Positions 46,926 through 59,054 of a DNA stretch of 64,000 nucleotides are shown here, piece after piece. The position numbers were made by a program, and so were the translations under genes. Each line of letters begins with the position of its first letter. The first letter of the stretch is position 1. The DNA comes from Parasponia andersonii (lineage: Eukaryota; Streptophyta; Magnoliopsida; Rosales; Cannabaceae): assembly GCA_002914805.1 (NCBI GenBank), contig JXTB01000178.1, forward strand, positions 594,917-658,916. Reading direction: 5' to 3'. The notes beneath the pieces were generated by a model. That model saw nothing but the letters and a program-made list of their open reading frames with translations, did not search any database and was not told the origin of the DNA.

Positions 46926-46934
46926 ATGCTGTAA
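46926..46934 (+). promoter_or_regulatory. Minimal upstream ORF (ATG CTG TAA)
   Basis: In the presumed 5' leader of the VAP4-type gene, 26 bases before its ATG, a two-codon frame opens and closes. Such short uORFs can reduce translation of the main frame. Its presence in the real transcript is inferred. Confidence 0.4.
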
Positions 46935-46960
46935 AGCTGCCACGTGTCTCGGATTCATCC

Positions 46961-49065
46961 ATGGCCGTCGTTGACAACAACCTCCATCACCACCACCGCC
47001 ACCACCACTCGAGGTCGAACTCGGAGTTGAAGCTCTTCAGGCTGTGTCCGTTTTGGCAGTCGGGGGCTCAAACGGCCTCATCTTCGTCATCCTCGACGCA
47101 GAATCTCCAGAGCCAGAGCAGCCGTCACCTGGTGGGTGGGGCCCCCAAGCCGAAGCCCAAAACGGTGTCGTCCGTGGCGAGATCGCTCCTCCCTCCTCGG
47201 CGGAGACTCCGGCTTGACCCGGCTAATAACCTTTACTTTCCCTGTACGTCGTCGTTTTAGTCTCTGTAATTTTAATTTTTCAAAGTCTGTTTTATTTTTT
47301 TCGATTAAAATTTGTAATGGATTTTGACTTTTCTTGTTTTACTTTTTTGCAACAAAAAAATTGCTTTATGCCGAGGAAAGTTAAGTATTTTCCCCGAAAC
47401 TTTTATTTACTTTTTTCCAAAAAGGAAGGTCAAATTTTCAAATTTTATTTCGCCCTTTGTTATTTTTTTGCTTGAAATTTTATTTTATTTTACATTTGAA
47501 GAAACTTGTTTATTTATTTATTCCTTTTTTTTTTTAAAAAAATAATATTATAGATGAACCTGGGAAACAAGTGAGGAGCGCAGTTAGGTTAAAGAATACC
47601 AGCAGGTCTCACGTGGCTTTCAAGGTATTAAATTTGTTGCACTGATTTATGTAATTTATACTATGGTTATTTTTCATTTTCCTTTTTTTTTGTTTTTTTT
47701 TGGGGGGGGGGGGGNTTGGTCATGACAACTTCGTATGAATAGTCCTACTTCGTTTCTGTTTCAAATATGAAGTGTCACACATATTTTTGCATTTTTTTTT
47801 TTTTTTTTTGTGTTGTTCAAGGAGTTAGTCTTTGAGCCCGTAGAACATTCAGGATTTTGGTCATGACAACTTCGTATGAATAGTCCTACTTCGTTTCTGT
47901 TTCAAATATGAAGTGTCACACATATTTTTGCATTACAATAATGGGTTGACTTTGGATTATACATACAAGGCAGTAGTTATTATTTTTTCAATTTTTTATT
48001 TTATTTTATGAGGTAATGGGTTTAATTTGTGTTGGTTTAGTTTCAAACTACTGCACCAAAAAGTTGTTACATGCGCCCTCCTGGTGGGATACTAGCTCCT
48101 GGAGAAAGCCTTATTGCAACTGGTAATAACATTACTTGGGCTTAGTCCCACTAAAGTATTTTATGGCCTCAATCTTGCATAGCTGATTACTTTAACATTT
48201 TTATTGGCCCTCAATGAGGAATTGAGTGATTTTTATGCCTTTCTTGTTTTGTAATTATGAACTTGGTGGACAGTGTTTAGGTTTGTGGAACATCCTGAGA
48301 ACAACCAAAAACATTTGGATCAAAAGGCCAAGGTTAAATTTAAAATCATGAGTCTCAAAGTGAAAGAAGATATAGATTACGTGCCTGAGCTGGTAAGAAT
48401 GTGTTGAAATGCCTGTGATTTATTTGTTTTGGCTCGCGGATATTGAGTGTCACTAATGTTACATATGATTTTCATATCGTAATGTTATGCAGTTTGATGA
48501 ACAAAAGGATGAAGTTGTCGTTGAGCGAATTCTGCGTGTCGTATTTTTAGATGCTCAGCGTTCTACTCCTGTAAGTTTGAATCAGTTCAGCGTTGGTTGC
48601 CTGCCTGCCACATCGAGAATAAGTTTTTGAAAAAACATTTTTAATTTTGCTTTTAGGCTCTCGAAAAACTGAAGCGGCAGTTAGCTGAAGCTGAGGCTGC
48701 ACTTGAAGCTCGCAAGAAACCTCCTGTAGATGTGGGGCCTCGTGTTGTTGGGGAAGGTCTTGTCATAGATGAATGGGTATGTTATAATTTTAAGAAAGCT
48801 TGTTCTGAACAGAACCTCAAGTTTGAACAGATTAGCAGTGTCATTAACACTTGGACTATCTTAGGACACTGCAAAGTCTATCCTAAGTTTCGAACAAAAC
48901 CTCAAGTTTGAACTGATCAGCAATGTCATTAAGACTTAGACCATCTTAAGACACCATTTTACAAGTCTAACTAATGTTAGTTAATTTAAATGGAGTCGGG
49001 ATTTTATGCATACTATCTACTGCCTCTTATAAACTGAGTTTTTCTTGAGATCCCTCATTAAGGGG

Positions 49066-49096
<31 letters not shown>

Positions 49097-49168
49097 CCCT
49101 TCAAACAGAAAGAGCGAAGGGAGAAGTACTTGGCTCGGCAACAGATTGAAGCAGTAGATTCCTTGTAA
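46961..49168 (+). CDS. VAP4-type vesicle-associated (MSP-domain) protein
   Basis: Seven exons with GT/AG borders: 46961-47243, 47554-47624, 48041-48122, 48274-48392, 48493-48570, 48657-48776, 49109-49168; 270 residues. The N-terminus is MAVVDNNLHHHHRHHHSRSN, then ELKLFRLCPFWQSG. The MSP (VAP) domain follows: LYFPYEPGKQVRSAVRLKNT, SRSHVAFKFQTTAPKSCYMR, PPGGILAPGESLIATVFRFV. A coiled-coil-like ALEKLKRQLAEAEAALEARK comes before the end VIDEWKERREKYLARQQIEA. There is no C-terminal membrane anchor, as in the plant VAP4 group (PVA41/42, MAMI). VAPs bind FFAT-type partners at ER contact sites; VAP4 roles are less clear. The ATG was chosen because an upstream in-frame GTG is not a plausible eukaryotic start. 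Confidence 0.9.
47716..47934. repeat. Two identical 78-bp direct repeats in VAP intron 2
   Basis: The segments 47716-47793 and 47857-47934 are identical and begin TTGGTCATGACAACTTCG. The first copy directly follows a G-run ending in an N. Perfect identity next to an ambiguous base points to an assembly or sequencing artefact, though a recent duplication is possible. Confidence 0.85.
48811..48953. repeat. Diverged tandem duplication in VAP intron 6
   Basis: AACCTCAAGTTTGAACAGAT...CATTAACACTTGG at ~48812 recurs at ~48897 as AACCTCAAGTTTGAACTGAT...CATTAAGACTTAG. The unit is about 85 bases. Confidence 0.7.
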
Positions 49169-50221
49169 ATTGTGATTTGCTCTTGGTTTTTTGGTTCTGC
49201 CCTGGTAGAAATTTGGAGTGCCAGAACATTTACTCCGACCATGGACCTTCGAGGATGATAGGTGGTGGGAGTAGTGAAATGGATTTTGTTAGTTTTGTGG
49301 CATTTTGTATGTATAGAGGAGAAGAAGAAGAATTGTATTTATGTTTTTAAGCCGTTATTTTGTGAGATTAGTAATACGAGGTCATGGGGCCTAACTCTGG
49401 GCTTGACCTGCGTTTGTAGATGGTGAATTTTCCCTTGAAATGAGAATAAGGGAATCCCGATTTGTGAAATATCTGTTTTTAATATTATAAGCATGCAAAG
49501 CTTAACGGAGGTGTACCATTTTCTTTTCACTGAATGCTACTGCAAGTCCCAACCGGATGAAATATTATCAACAGGAGAAAAAGAATACAAACAAAATAGC
49601 AAGTAGTTACTCAAATCTATAGGAAGTCAAACCCCAACGACTTTTATTGACCCCAAAAAGCGAAGGGAAAAAAAAAGGTCCGAAACTATACACCATTAAC
49701 ATTCCCAAATTGCCTTGAAAAATGACACTAATCCCTACCTAAGTCTCATCTGGTCATTTTAGAGTAATGAAACAGCTGAATTTATTGAGAGAAGGCCCTC
49801 TCAAAAATTCGAACTCTACTTTTCATCTCAATTCAAGGATTTTTTTTTTTCCTTTTTAATCAGTGATTGTCTACCATAGACTCTTATAGCTTTCCAGTTT
49901 CTTTTAGCCGTTTAGGCAATATTTCAACGGCAAATTTTATGTGCAACCCTGAAACGCAGTTAAATCTTTGTCAATGGACCATAACAGAGAGCAAACAATC
50001 AATTGTCCAGTAGTCACTCAACTCAAAAGAATAGTAGTTTAAATCACATCTCAAGTACCAAGAATACAAAGTTGTTTCTCCACCCCCTAAACCAATCTGG
50101 AAAGACCACCATCTCCACAATAACATGAAGAAAAGAAAAAAGAACAAATCAATATCCTAAAGAGGAACTCATCCTGTACATAACAATAATGACCTATGAA
50201 AAGAGCTGAGCATAATCAATC
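49169..50221. other. Convergent intergenic region between VAP4-type and DUF1223 genes
   Basis: It holds the 3' UTRs of both genes. No other gene or repeat is seen. Confidence 0.5.
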
Positions 50222-52084
50222 TCATATGTCGTTTGGTAATTCGAAGTTCTGGGATCCAAAGATTTGATGAGAAGTGCTCTCAACAAAGATGGCCAAGCTA
50301 CATTTGCTTGCATTGAAGCCCTCCCAGAGAGGGAAATTAACAGTTCCTGATAAAGTCTTCTTGGCCGAGATGTCTTTCACAGTACAAAGCCTTTCGAGCT
50401 TTCTAACGACAAAGTCATTAGACAAGATGCAACCTTTGTTCTCTCCCCTGTTGCAGTCCGTTACCAACCCATTTTCGTATAAAGCCACCATGACAGTGGC
50501 GCCATGGCCGTCAATCTTCGTCCTTAAAGCTCCTGTTAGGGAGACTTGCAAGGAGTCTGGTGAAGGCCTCTGGAAAGTTGCCTGTTCAATCCGAAAAAGG
50601 GTTACTAATAGCCTACAACTTGATACAAAAAAGCACGCAAAATATATGCGCTTAGGACTGCTTGCTATTCTTTTCTCTATTCTTAAAAAGGTAAAATAAA
50701 AAAAATAAAAAAAAATAATGAAGGATTAGACAGCAATGTTACACATGTGAATAGAACTTTCATCCTAATACAATGATCTTTTGAGAAAGAGACTACTCAT
50801 TATCATGATTATTGAAATCGGAGGTAAAATTCATTGTCAACATTAGCAGCTTTAATATTAAACTATAAACGATTACTACTAATGAGTCAAGCATTTCAAA
50901 AGGTGGACCAAAATAATTTCACAAACACAATTTTCTTGATGATTAGGCTAGTGGAACCATGCAGTCGGGCATCATTTTACAATTAACATAAAACATACAT
51001 AGCAATAAAACTTACGCTTATTCTAAATGACCTCAAAAAAATATGTCCATGAAGCAGAAACATAGATTAATGTGACTAACCAAATATAACAGGACTAATT
51101 AATCCGGAATCGAATATATATTCCAAGCTATCAGGAATCCCCCCCCCCCCCCCCCCAAAAAAAAAAAACAAAACAAAACCACTTTACTTTCTTTTTATTA
51201 AAATTTCACATGCCTAATTTTACATACTTTCCCACAATTCCTAAAACTATTTATTTCTAAAGCCTTAAATTAAACCAAATTGGTGCAGATTTAACATAGA
51301 AAGTACTAAATCATCATTATTTTTTATTAGATTTTACCAGCTGAGTTAGGCTCATCCACTTGAAACTTGACATTATTATCAATTAATGTTTAATTCCTAC
51401 CAAAAATTCTAAATTTCGTGTTTTAAAAAAAGAAAGCTCCGCTTTAACATAGAAAGTTATAAATCAATTATCATTATTTGACTAGATTGTACCGACTGAG
51501 TTACCTCTTTCGTAAAAACCGTGACATTAATATCATTTATTGCATAATATGATCATATCAATAAGCGTGATTAAAGTCGATAACAATGTAATTAAAAAAA
51601 AAAAAAAAAGGCAATACTAAACCTGGAACGTGGGAGCAGGGAATCTAGCTGCATCCCTAATCAAACCCAATAACGCAGTCTCATCATTCCCAACACAATG
51701 GGCCTTACCCTGGACCACCACCTGCGGGGTGAACATGGTATCCATATTCAGGGCCTCAACGAAGGCCTTCTGCCTCACCGTAGAGAGGCTGGAGCCGAAG
51801 GGGTCTTTCCAGCCCATATAGTCCCAGTAATCCACGTGATGGGCCAAGACCACCACGGGCGGGAGGCCCATCTCGCCGAAATCCCCTCTCCCAAGCCTCG
51901 ACACCAGCAGCTCCGCCTCGGGCGAGGTGGCGCAGCCCTGAGACGAGAACAGCTCCACCAGCACCGCCCCTCCGCGCCTCTGCTCCTCCGCCGCCACGTC
52001 CGCGGTTCCCCCGCTCCTCTCCGCAACCTTGGGAGATGCCAATAAGGCACTTTTCCCGAAGCAGGCGAAGAGACGAGGCGCCAT
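50222..52084 (-). CDS. DUF1223 domain protein (thioredoxin-like fold)
   Basis: Two exons on the minus strand: 51623-52084 (154 codons, starting MAPRLFACFGKSALLASPKV) and 50222-50581 (119 codons plus stop). The phase-0 intron is bordered by GT/AG; total 273 residues. Family motifs: VLVELFSSQGCATSPEAELL at about residues 40-60, VVVLAHHVDYWDYMGWKDPF, FTPQVVVQGKAHCVGNDETA and, in exon 2, ATFQRPSPDSLQVSLTGALR. DUF1223 proteins have a thioredoxin-like fold with a Cys near an FSSQGC motif; no function is established. It is convergent with the VAP4-type gene. Exon 1 is GC-rich compared with its surroundings, and its other-strand frames are shadows. Confidence 0.9.
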
Positions 52085-52647
52085 TATTTAATCAAGAAAA
52101 TACGACGTCGTTTGCGTCTCGTCTCGTCGCCTTATTGGGTGTTTCCTCGGTGGTGCTGGTGGTATGTAAGAAAATTGGATTGGAAAAAAAAAAAAAAACA
52201 AAAAAAGAGATTACTATCAATACGAGGAAGAAAGAGAAGGAACACGTTTTGGACGATGAGGAGAGAAAAGTGGCGAATAAGTTGATAAATTTGATATAAG
52301 GGAAAGCAAACGGTTTTGTTTTTTTTTTTTTTTTCGGTAGAGATATATTTTGTCTTTTTATTTTATTTTTTTTTAATTTGGTTACTTTTTATTGGTATTT
52401 GTTTCTTTATTTGGATATGGTATTATGTGGACAGATGTTTTAGTTTGGTTTGGGTTAGGCAACGTTGCGTTGCCGACACTTAAGTGTCGGTGACACGTTG
52501 CTTGTCAGGATCGGTTGTTGGATGATATATTGAGATTCACGGTAACACGGAGAAAATCTAGCTGTAAAAAACACACAAAAAAAAAATAATATAATATAAA
52601 ATGTAATAGGGTAACTGGCATAAAGGAAAAATATTAAAGAGAGTTGA
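52085..52647. other. 5' flank of the DUF1223 gene
   Basis: Presumed promoter and 5' UTR of DUF1223 (read on the minus strand), with a poly-T run near 52319. No other gene. Confidence 0.4.
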
Positions 52648-52714
52648 ATCTCAGCCGTCCATCTTAATCGATCTCATGTAGATTTTAAGACTCACAGATA
52701 TGGACGGCTGAGAT
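52648..52714. repeat. Short inverted repeat (possible MITE remnant)
   Basis: ATCTCAGCCGTCCAT at 52648-52662 is exactly inverted at 52700-52714. Surrounding bases (TTGAATCTC / GGGAATCTT) extend the symmetry imperfectly. It is either a tiny stem-loop element or the remains of one. Confidence 0.6.
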
Positions 52715-52811
52715 GGGAATCTTGCAAACAAAAATTTGGCCATTTGTTGCATTGGTATTATTTTTGAGTGTGGTACTAAAAACATTTTTATTTAGGCAAA
52801 CGCATCTCTTT

Positions 52812-53399
52812 TAGAGCTGTCAAAATGGGTGGGCCGGCTCATTTATAACGGGTATTTTCAAGTGACGGGTCCAATCCGGTCCGATTCGTATGAATGATGA
52901 GGAGGCCCGGCCCGGCCTATATAAATTATGACGAGGCCCAATCTAGCCTTATGGCCCAGCGAGCCCTTAGGCGGGCCAGACCTAGGCTAGCCCGCATTTT
53001 AGCCATTTTTTAAAAATATTTTTAAAAATATTTTTTTATGAATTTTAATAATTAAAAAAAAATTATATATATGAATATGTGATAAAACTTTTATCACACA
53101 TAATTTTACAAATTTTATGATAAAAATAAAAAATAATACATAACTTAAGTAATAAGTTGATGAAAAAAAAAATAAATTAAATTTGAAAAATAACAAATTT
53201 AATTTTTTTTTTTTTTTTAAAAAAATGACAATCGAGCCGGACTGGACCAATCCGCTGGCTCAGAATGTAGGCCCAGTCCGACCATGGGAATAAAGCCGGA
53301 CTGGGTCTGAGCTTATCTTTACCGGGCCAAACCGATCCGCGGGCTACCTAACTGGACCACGGGCTAGCCCATTAGACCCGTACCATTCTGACAGGTTTA
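52812..53399. mobile_element. hAT-like non-autonomous element with 8-bp target duplication
   Basis: It opens TAGAGCTGTCAAAATGGGT and ends with the inverted counterpart CCATTCTGACAGGTTTA. ATCTCTTT is duplicated at 52804-52811 and 53400-53407. Ends are rich in GGGCCGG/GGCCCGG words; the middle is AT-rich with poly-A/T. There is no coding capacity. TAG...CTGTCA termini and 8-bp duplications are hAT hallmarks. Confidence 0.85.
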
Positions 53400-53407
53400 A
53401 TCTCTTT

Positions 53408-56400
53408 ATAGAAACTATAAAGAAATAAAGATAGTATAATTCATATAGATTCAAATTTTGTAGGGGTAAATTTTCAAAGTTCTAACAAGGAAATTGACGA
53501 GTTGATCGTGAATTTGTTAGCTTTGTTGGGATGTAAAGCATTTTGACAAAAACAAAAGAAGGTGGTTTTGTTCGAGTCTTTTTGACATGGAAGTTTACCT
53601 ATAAAACAAACAAATTGAAAAAAAAAAAAAAAAAAAGCTGTCTTTTTTACATGTATGCAATAGATGAACAACTACGTTATGTTGAAAGCTAAAACAAATA
53701 TTGTTATTTATGAATAAAGTAGGCACAGCTCAGCCTGCATCTTGAAAAAAGGGCAAAAAAAAAAAAAAAGAATTTTAATATTTTAATATTTTCTTTTGGT
53801 TGTAGAAGTTGAAAGACCAGTCTTTTAATTCGTCGTGGCGTTGGAATATAATTGGTGTTCAACTTACAGGTCACAGATCACAAACATGTGATAAGTGACT
53901 TGCAAACGGACGATATAATGCAAAAGGGGAATCGAGTTGTATTCTTCTTCTTTTTTTTATTTCTTTAATATAGAAATGGAATTGTATTCTGACTCCATTT
54001 TTAATGCTATTTTAGATCTGGCTGGTCACAAATTTAGCTCTCTATTCATGTAGGACTACTGTATAATATATTTTTTACTAATTCTTTTACTAATCCGGAG
54101 CCGATTAAGAATAAAAAATGAAAAGTCAATTTCCAATATAATTAATTACTATATAAGCACATTAAAGGAAATTACAACTATTCTCACTCTATGTTTTTTA
54201 TTTCTCTCTATTTCTTTTCTACTAATTCTCGTTAGAGTAGTAAACACGGACTAAAGTTTTAGTACAGCCTTAATCAAGTTTCCTTGTTTCAAGAATCAAG
54301 TTTCATTGTTTCAAAAACCCAATTTATCAAAAATTAAAATAAATAGTAGCAAGAACCCAATTCAGTGCTTAACTGTCCTATTTGGGTCGGGCTTCTTATG
54401 TTATGTGACAAACTTCTGTGCAATCCAATATAACTAGTATTTTCTTGCTTGCACTTCTTGAATAAAGCACTTCTGTATGCTTCTTTTTCAAGGTGAACCT
54501 CAAAACATCTAAAGATAAAAATGTTTCAAGAGACAATAAATTTTATATTTTTCATAACACAGGTGAGTAAACCATTATAATTTGTTAAAGCTCAGGGATA
54601 AATATGGTATTTATCCTTCCAACGTAAGTGAGCTAAAATTAAGCTAAAAAGAAAGAAGTTAATAAAGCTCAAAGCCAAATCTTCTTGGCTTTCAATTCCT
54701 TTCTGATGTCCCAAGATAACAGAACTAGAATGTTGTTCTTTGCAAAACCACCCCAACCAAGTAGTGTCCTCATTAGAGATATTTCTTTCTACTCCTTTGT
54801 CTTTGGCATTGTTGTCTCCCACATATTGAACCATTTATGTAACCAGGACCACATACAAGTTTCCTGGAGAAAAAAAAAGGGAAAAAAAAAACCTCAAATG
54901 TATGAGATGTTTCTGGTGATGCATGACATTTCTTTCACCATTCAAAAGGGTGAATAGGCAAACAGGTCTGTGAGAAAATGCCAATTAACAAGTTTTGGAT
55001 GGATTAGAGATGGATTATGCCCTTTTTTCTTTTAGGGTCAATAGTTGCAAACAGTTCACATGAACAATCTATCAGCCATGGAAAAAGTAGGACNGAATGT
55101 GTTATAGTTTTCCCTTGATATATTTGGATATCCATTGAAAATTTGGAAGTATTAATGGTTAAAGACATTTTTTTAAGCTGCTGGAATAATGGAATTCTAG
55201 TATGTGCATAGTAGTACTAATTCTAAGAATAAAACTAACTAGATTGGTACTATAAACCATAAATTAGCATGAAGAACCACAAAGGAAATTAGAACTTTCT
55301 TTCATCATTGTAATTTTTCTTGCAGATTATTGGTCTACAAACAGTGGTATAGTATCTTACGTCAAAATGTTCTTGTTCCAATGCAAGCAAACAGGGCAAG
55401 AACAGACAAACTGAGGATTAAAATAATCTAGTCTAAAGATCTTTTTTTTAAAAAAAAAAAATTCCTTTAAAAGCACTGTCTAGAACTATAAGGATATCTC
55501 CCCATACTGTGGAAATCATTCAACTCATCCATGATTCAAAAGTGATTCTCTCGGATTGGTCACGTGCTGATAACTGATTAGACATGAGTGCACCGCATAA
55601 ATATTGGAAAAAAAAAATAAAAACTTCTTTGTTCACCAAAAAAGTCATGAAACCGGTATTTGGCCTCAATAACTAGCCAAAGAAGCAGTCTCTGAAATTT
55701 TGTCTATGAATTATTCCATTCTTTCTCTATTTTATTTCCTAGTAATAATTAGAAAAATTAGAAATATATTATCAAATGTTTCGGGCACGACGTACTTAAG
55801 TTTTCTTGTCGGTTCGCAGCATTTCATAATTTCCATTACGGTTCTTTCCATTAAGGAATAGTAAATACGTAATTCATTTATTTAAATTTCCTTAACTCTC
55901 ATTTTTATGTTTTTTCCTTTTAATTTTCCTCACAATTTCCCGGAGAAAAATAGACTGTACAAGTAGTTCAGAACAGAACCGAACAAAATATGTATAAGCG
56001 CACAATCATATCTTGCTGGATGACACATGGCTAAAACCTAGTGAATACTGATAAACCACAAAAAAACCAGGATAGAAAATCTTTGTTGCTTTCTCCATTG
56101 TGTCACTGAATCAAGCAATTCAGCTTCCCTTGAACCTCTAGTATACTCCATGTGCACAAAACCATACACACTAGTGGCAATTTCTCTCAAGGAATCAGGT
56201 CCACTTAGGCTTAGCAGTATATGTCAAATAGTCACTTGGCATAATTCCACTGCAAAATTTGGTGCCTTTTGAGCCACAAGAAGAGGATCTATATACGTGT
56301 AAGACTCACTATTATAGCTTAGGCCTCAGTTATAAATAAAGGTTCCAACTTGTACCACTTCTTCTTCATCCAAAATTTGGTCTAGAAATTTGCCCATTTT

Positions 56401-56440
56401 AGTTCTAATTTCTTAGTCTCACTAATTTAATCTCATAGCC
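53408..56440. other. Intergenic stretch upstream of the dynein light chain gene
   Basis: AT-rich with poly-A/T runs and one isolated N near 55094. No convincing gene: open frames at 54592-54957 show no family motif. The last ~150 bases probably hold the dynein light chain promoter, with TTATAAATAAAGG near 56330. Confidence 0.4.
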
Positions 56441-56921
56441 ATGTTAGAAGGGAAAGCAGTGATTGGGGAGACAGACATGTTGCAGACTATGCAACAGGAC
56501 GCGCTTGATTTAGCCGCGAAAGCACTCGATTTTTTCGATGTCACAGAGGCCACAGAGATAGCCCGATTTATTAAAAAGGTAAGTGTTACATGCTTGGATT
56601 GAATTCAATTCATGTATGTTTTAACCAAAATATGTGACAATTTTATGCATTGTGTTGTGGAAATGAAGATTTTGGCACAAAATCTTCTCTGGGTGCTGAT
56701 TAGTTTTGGCTATACGTGTCTGGATACAGGAATTTGATCGGATACATGGAGCTGGGTGGCAATGCATTGTTGGGACAGATTTTGGTTCATTTGTGACCCA
56801 TTGTTCTGGCTGCTTCATCTATTTTTGTGTAGGGAGTCTTGCCATATTGCTCTTTAGGGGATCTGCTGGCTCTGATGCAGAGGCTAACCACTTTGCGACC
56901 TTGGAGACAGTCAAAGCTTAG
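56441..56921 (+). CDS. Dynein light chain, LC8/DYNLL family
   Basis: Two exons: 56441-56578 (46 codons, MLEGKAVIGETDMLQTMQQD) and 56730-56921, joined by a GT/AG phase-0 intron; 109 residues. Exon 1 has DALDLAAKALDFFDVTEATE and IARFIKK; exon 2 has EFDRIHGAGWQCIVGTDFGS and FVTHCSGCFIYFCVG, the LC8 signature. The C-terminal extension GSAGSDAEANHFATLETVKA is typical of plant LC8-like proteins. LC8 proteins form dimers that bind and stabilise partner proteins; plants lack dynein motors, so the role is as a dimerisation hub. AATAAA lies near 56987. Confidence 0.9.
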
Positions 56922-58215
56922 AAGTCTTTTATTTCATTATTTTTTATATAATTCATGCTCTTCTTGTAACCATCTTGTCTTTTTAAATAAAGACTAGACG
57001 AATGAAAGTTCCAAAAAAAAAAAAAAAAGAATTAATATTTAGATTCCGCAGTCTTTTTTTTTTTTTTTTTTTTTAATAATTTTCTTCCTCAGCTTGACAT
57101 TGGACAATTGGAACCATAAAGGAATGTGCAAGTATCATGTGTAGATACAAAGTTTTTTTAAGTATGGAAAGCACAAGAAGGCTTAATTATTGCATGCCTT
57201 GGCTATGGCCTGGCTGGTTTGGCCATGAAAATGTACAATTCAAGATGTATATAGTTCGCAGAAGACTTAGAGTTGCGTGGAAGAAATGATAATTTTTGGC
57301 TAAAGAATGAAGCAATTTCTTTTTGCATATTTGGTCCTTTGAGTACTAGTGAGTGTTAGTGATTTGCTTGCTCCTTTTAGCTCTCTTATAAGCAAAAATG
57401 GTATATGAATTTGAAGGAAGATGATTGCTAATAATACTATCTTTCTCATTCTTTGGACCCCAACAATGACTTGTTACACTATTTTAATGTGAAATATTTT
57501 AGTAAAACCCACGTGTCAAGTAAAATAGCTGTGTTACTACTCTTCTAACTGAATCAGAGATAATTTTTTTTTAATCCTTTTAATCAAATATAAAATGACA
57601 ACAGCTGGGAAGACATGCTACTTCAATTGTGTTATTTAGTCAAATGAAAATTTTTGGGTAGTAGTTTTCGCTCCTATGATGGTGATGGACAAGGTCTAAA
57701 GGATTTTATCTTTGATATGAATGCTATTGATCTAGAAGCGTTGGTGCCTAATTCACATGGAGTAACGGACGGTAGATACATGGATGACCTGTTTAGAGAA
57801 AATACAGACAAAGCTGTTATTGTTCATTTGGAAGATTACAAGTCAAGCAATTAGACAATTTTTCATTTGTGTTCTTTTTATTGTTGTCTTTTTTAAGTAG
57901 ACGTCATTTTTATTTCATAGCCGATTTTATGTCTTTTTTTTTTTTCTTTTTTTAAGTGGACGTAGTTTGTTAAGTTTATTGTCATTTTTCCTGAAGTCAG
58001 AAATTTGACCCTCATTTTGAGATTGTTGTTGACCTCTTGTTTCCAAGTTCCAAACGATGGCCTCTTTCTATAATTAATGTCGTGTTGTATTTATAGTCGT
58101 TTTTATTCGAATTATTTGAAGCTGGTGTCGTTTATAATTAAAATGATATGATGTCGTTTTTAGTTCGATTTGAATTCATGTCGTCGTTTTCTCCACTTGG
58201 TATCTTTTTCCACAG
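56922..58215. other. 3' UTR of dynein light chain gene and unassigned T-rich stretch
   Basis: Poly-A/T runs near 57013 and 57055. A 66-codon open frame at 57654-57854 (DGDGQGLKDFIFDMNAIDLE) has no recognised motif and no supporting splice signals. From ~57880 on, GTCGTTTT-like words recur. Confidence 0.35.
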
Positions 58216-58512
58216 TCTTCCTCTGCCATACCCACCACCAGCAATCAAGATGACGATTCGGACGAAGAAAATTTAAGGAAAAAAAATGCCAAAAGTTTGA
58301 TATTTGATATCATCAACCATATATTTGATATTGCCATGATTTTACTCTCCTTATTTGTTTGTATTTTTTTATATTTATTTTTCTTTTCACTTCTTGTATC
58401 TACAAGAAATTGTCTTAGAAAAATAAAACAAAATAAAATTAATCAACTTGAGAAACGAATGAAACAATTCATGAAGCTTTTCATTGCCAATACAAAAGAG
58501 AGTGTACCGTAA
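58216..58512 (+). other. Possible terminal exon of an unknown small membrane protein
   Basis: After a good splice acceptor (TATCTTTTTCCACAG ending at 58215) an open frame of 98 codons runs to a TAA at 58510-58512. It reads SSSAIPTTSNQDDDSDEENL, a basic KKNAKSLIFDIINHIFD, one strongly hydrophobic segment (IAMILLSLFVCIFLYLFFFS) and a basic tail QLEKRMKQFMKLFIANTKES. An acidic patch, a membrane helix and a basic tail are not random-looking. I do not recognise the family and see no convincing upstream exon, so it may be a relic. Its final coding stretch is repeated at 59055-59110. Confidence 0.3.
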
Positions 58513-59054
58513 TGTATATATTCACATTACTGTTCTAAAACCAGTCTAAAGTCTATTGTTGTCTGAGTTGGAATCCGTTGAAATAGTTTATTGTCGTATC
58601 AATAGTTGCTATCTCGTTTTAACATTCTTATCCCTTTTTGAGTTTATTGTCGTTTTAGTTAATTTCTTGTTTGAGATTGTTGTCGTTTTCCAATTATTGC
58701 CGTTTGATATGTTGTTCAATGATTTCTTTCTGTGATAGTTTTTTCGTTTGTATTGTTTCTGGTGTTGTCGGTTTGAGGTCGATGCAGTTTTCATATCAGT
58801 GTCTTCTTTTTATGTGCTTCTTAAGTTGCGTCGTTTTTCGAAGTCCATATAATTTTGATTGTCGACTTGTCGCATCTTTTTTTTTTTTGGGGTGTGTGTA
58901 TATACTTTGTAGTCGTTTTATTTTTGTTCCTTGAGTCTGTTGTCGTTTTGGCCTCCAAATAGATGCCTTTTTTTTTTTTTTTTTTCCAAACACTCTTACA
59001 AGAAAATCTTACACACAAAAAAACAAGGGAAAAAAAATAAGAGAGAAAAAAAGT

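Noticed and set aside
46892-46960. Upstream in-frame extension of the VAP4-type exon 1
   Set aside because: It would need a GTG start; the ATG at 46961 fits the family and eukaryotic initiation.
51630-52050. Plus- and minus-strand open frames opposite the DUF1223 first exon
   Set aside because: Shadows caused by the GC-rich coding exon of DUF1223.
54592-54957. Opposed open frames upstream of the dynein light chain gene
   Set aside because: No recognisable domain, low-complexity ends; likely chance.
57654-57854. 66-codon open frame
   Set aside because: No family motif, no clear promoter or splice context; the apparent start is arbitrary.
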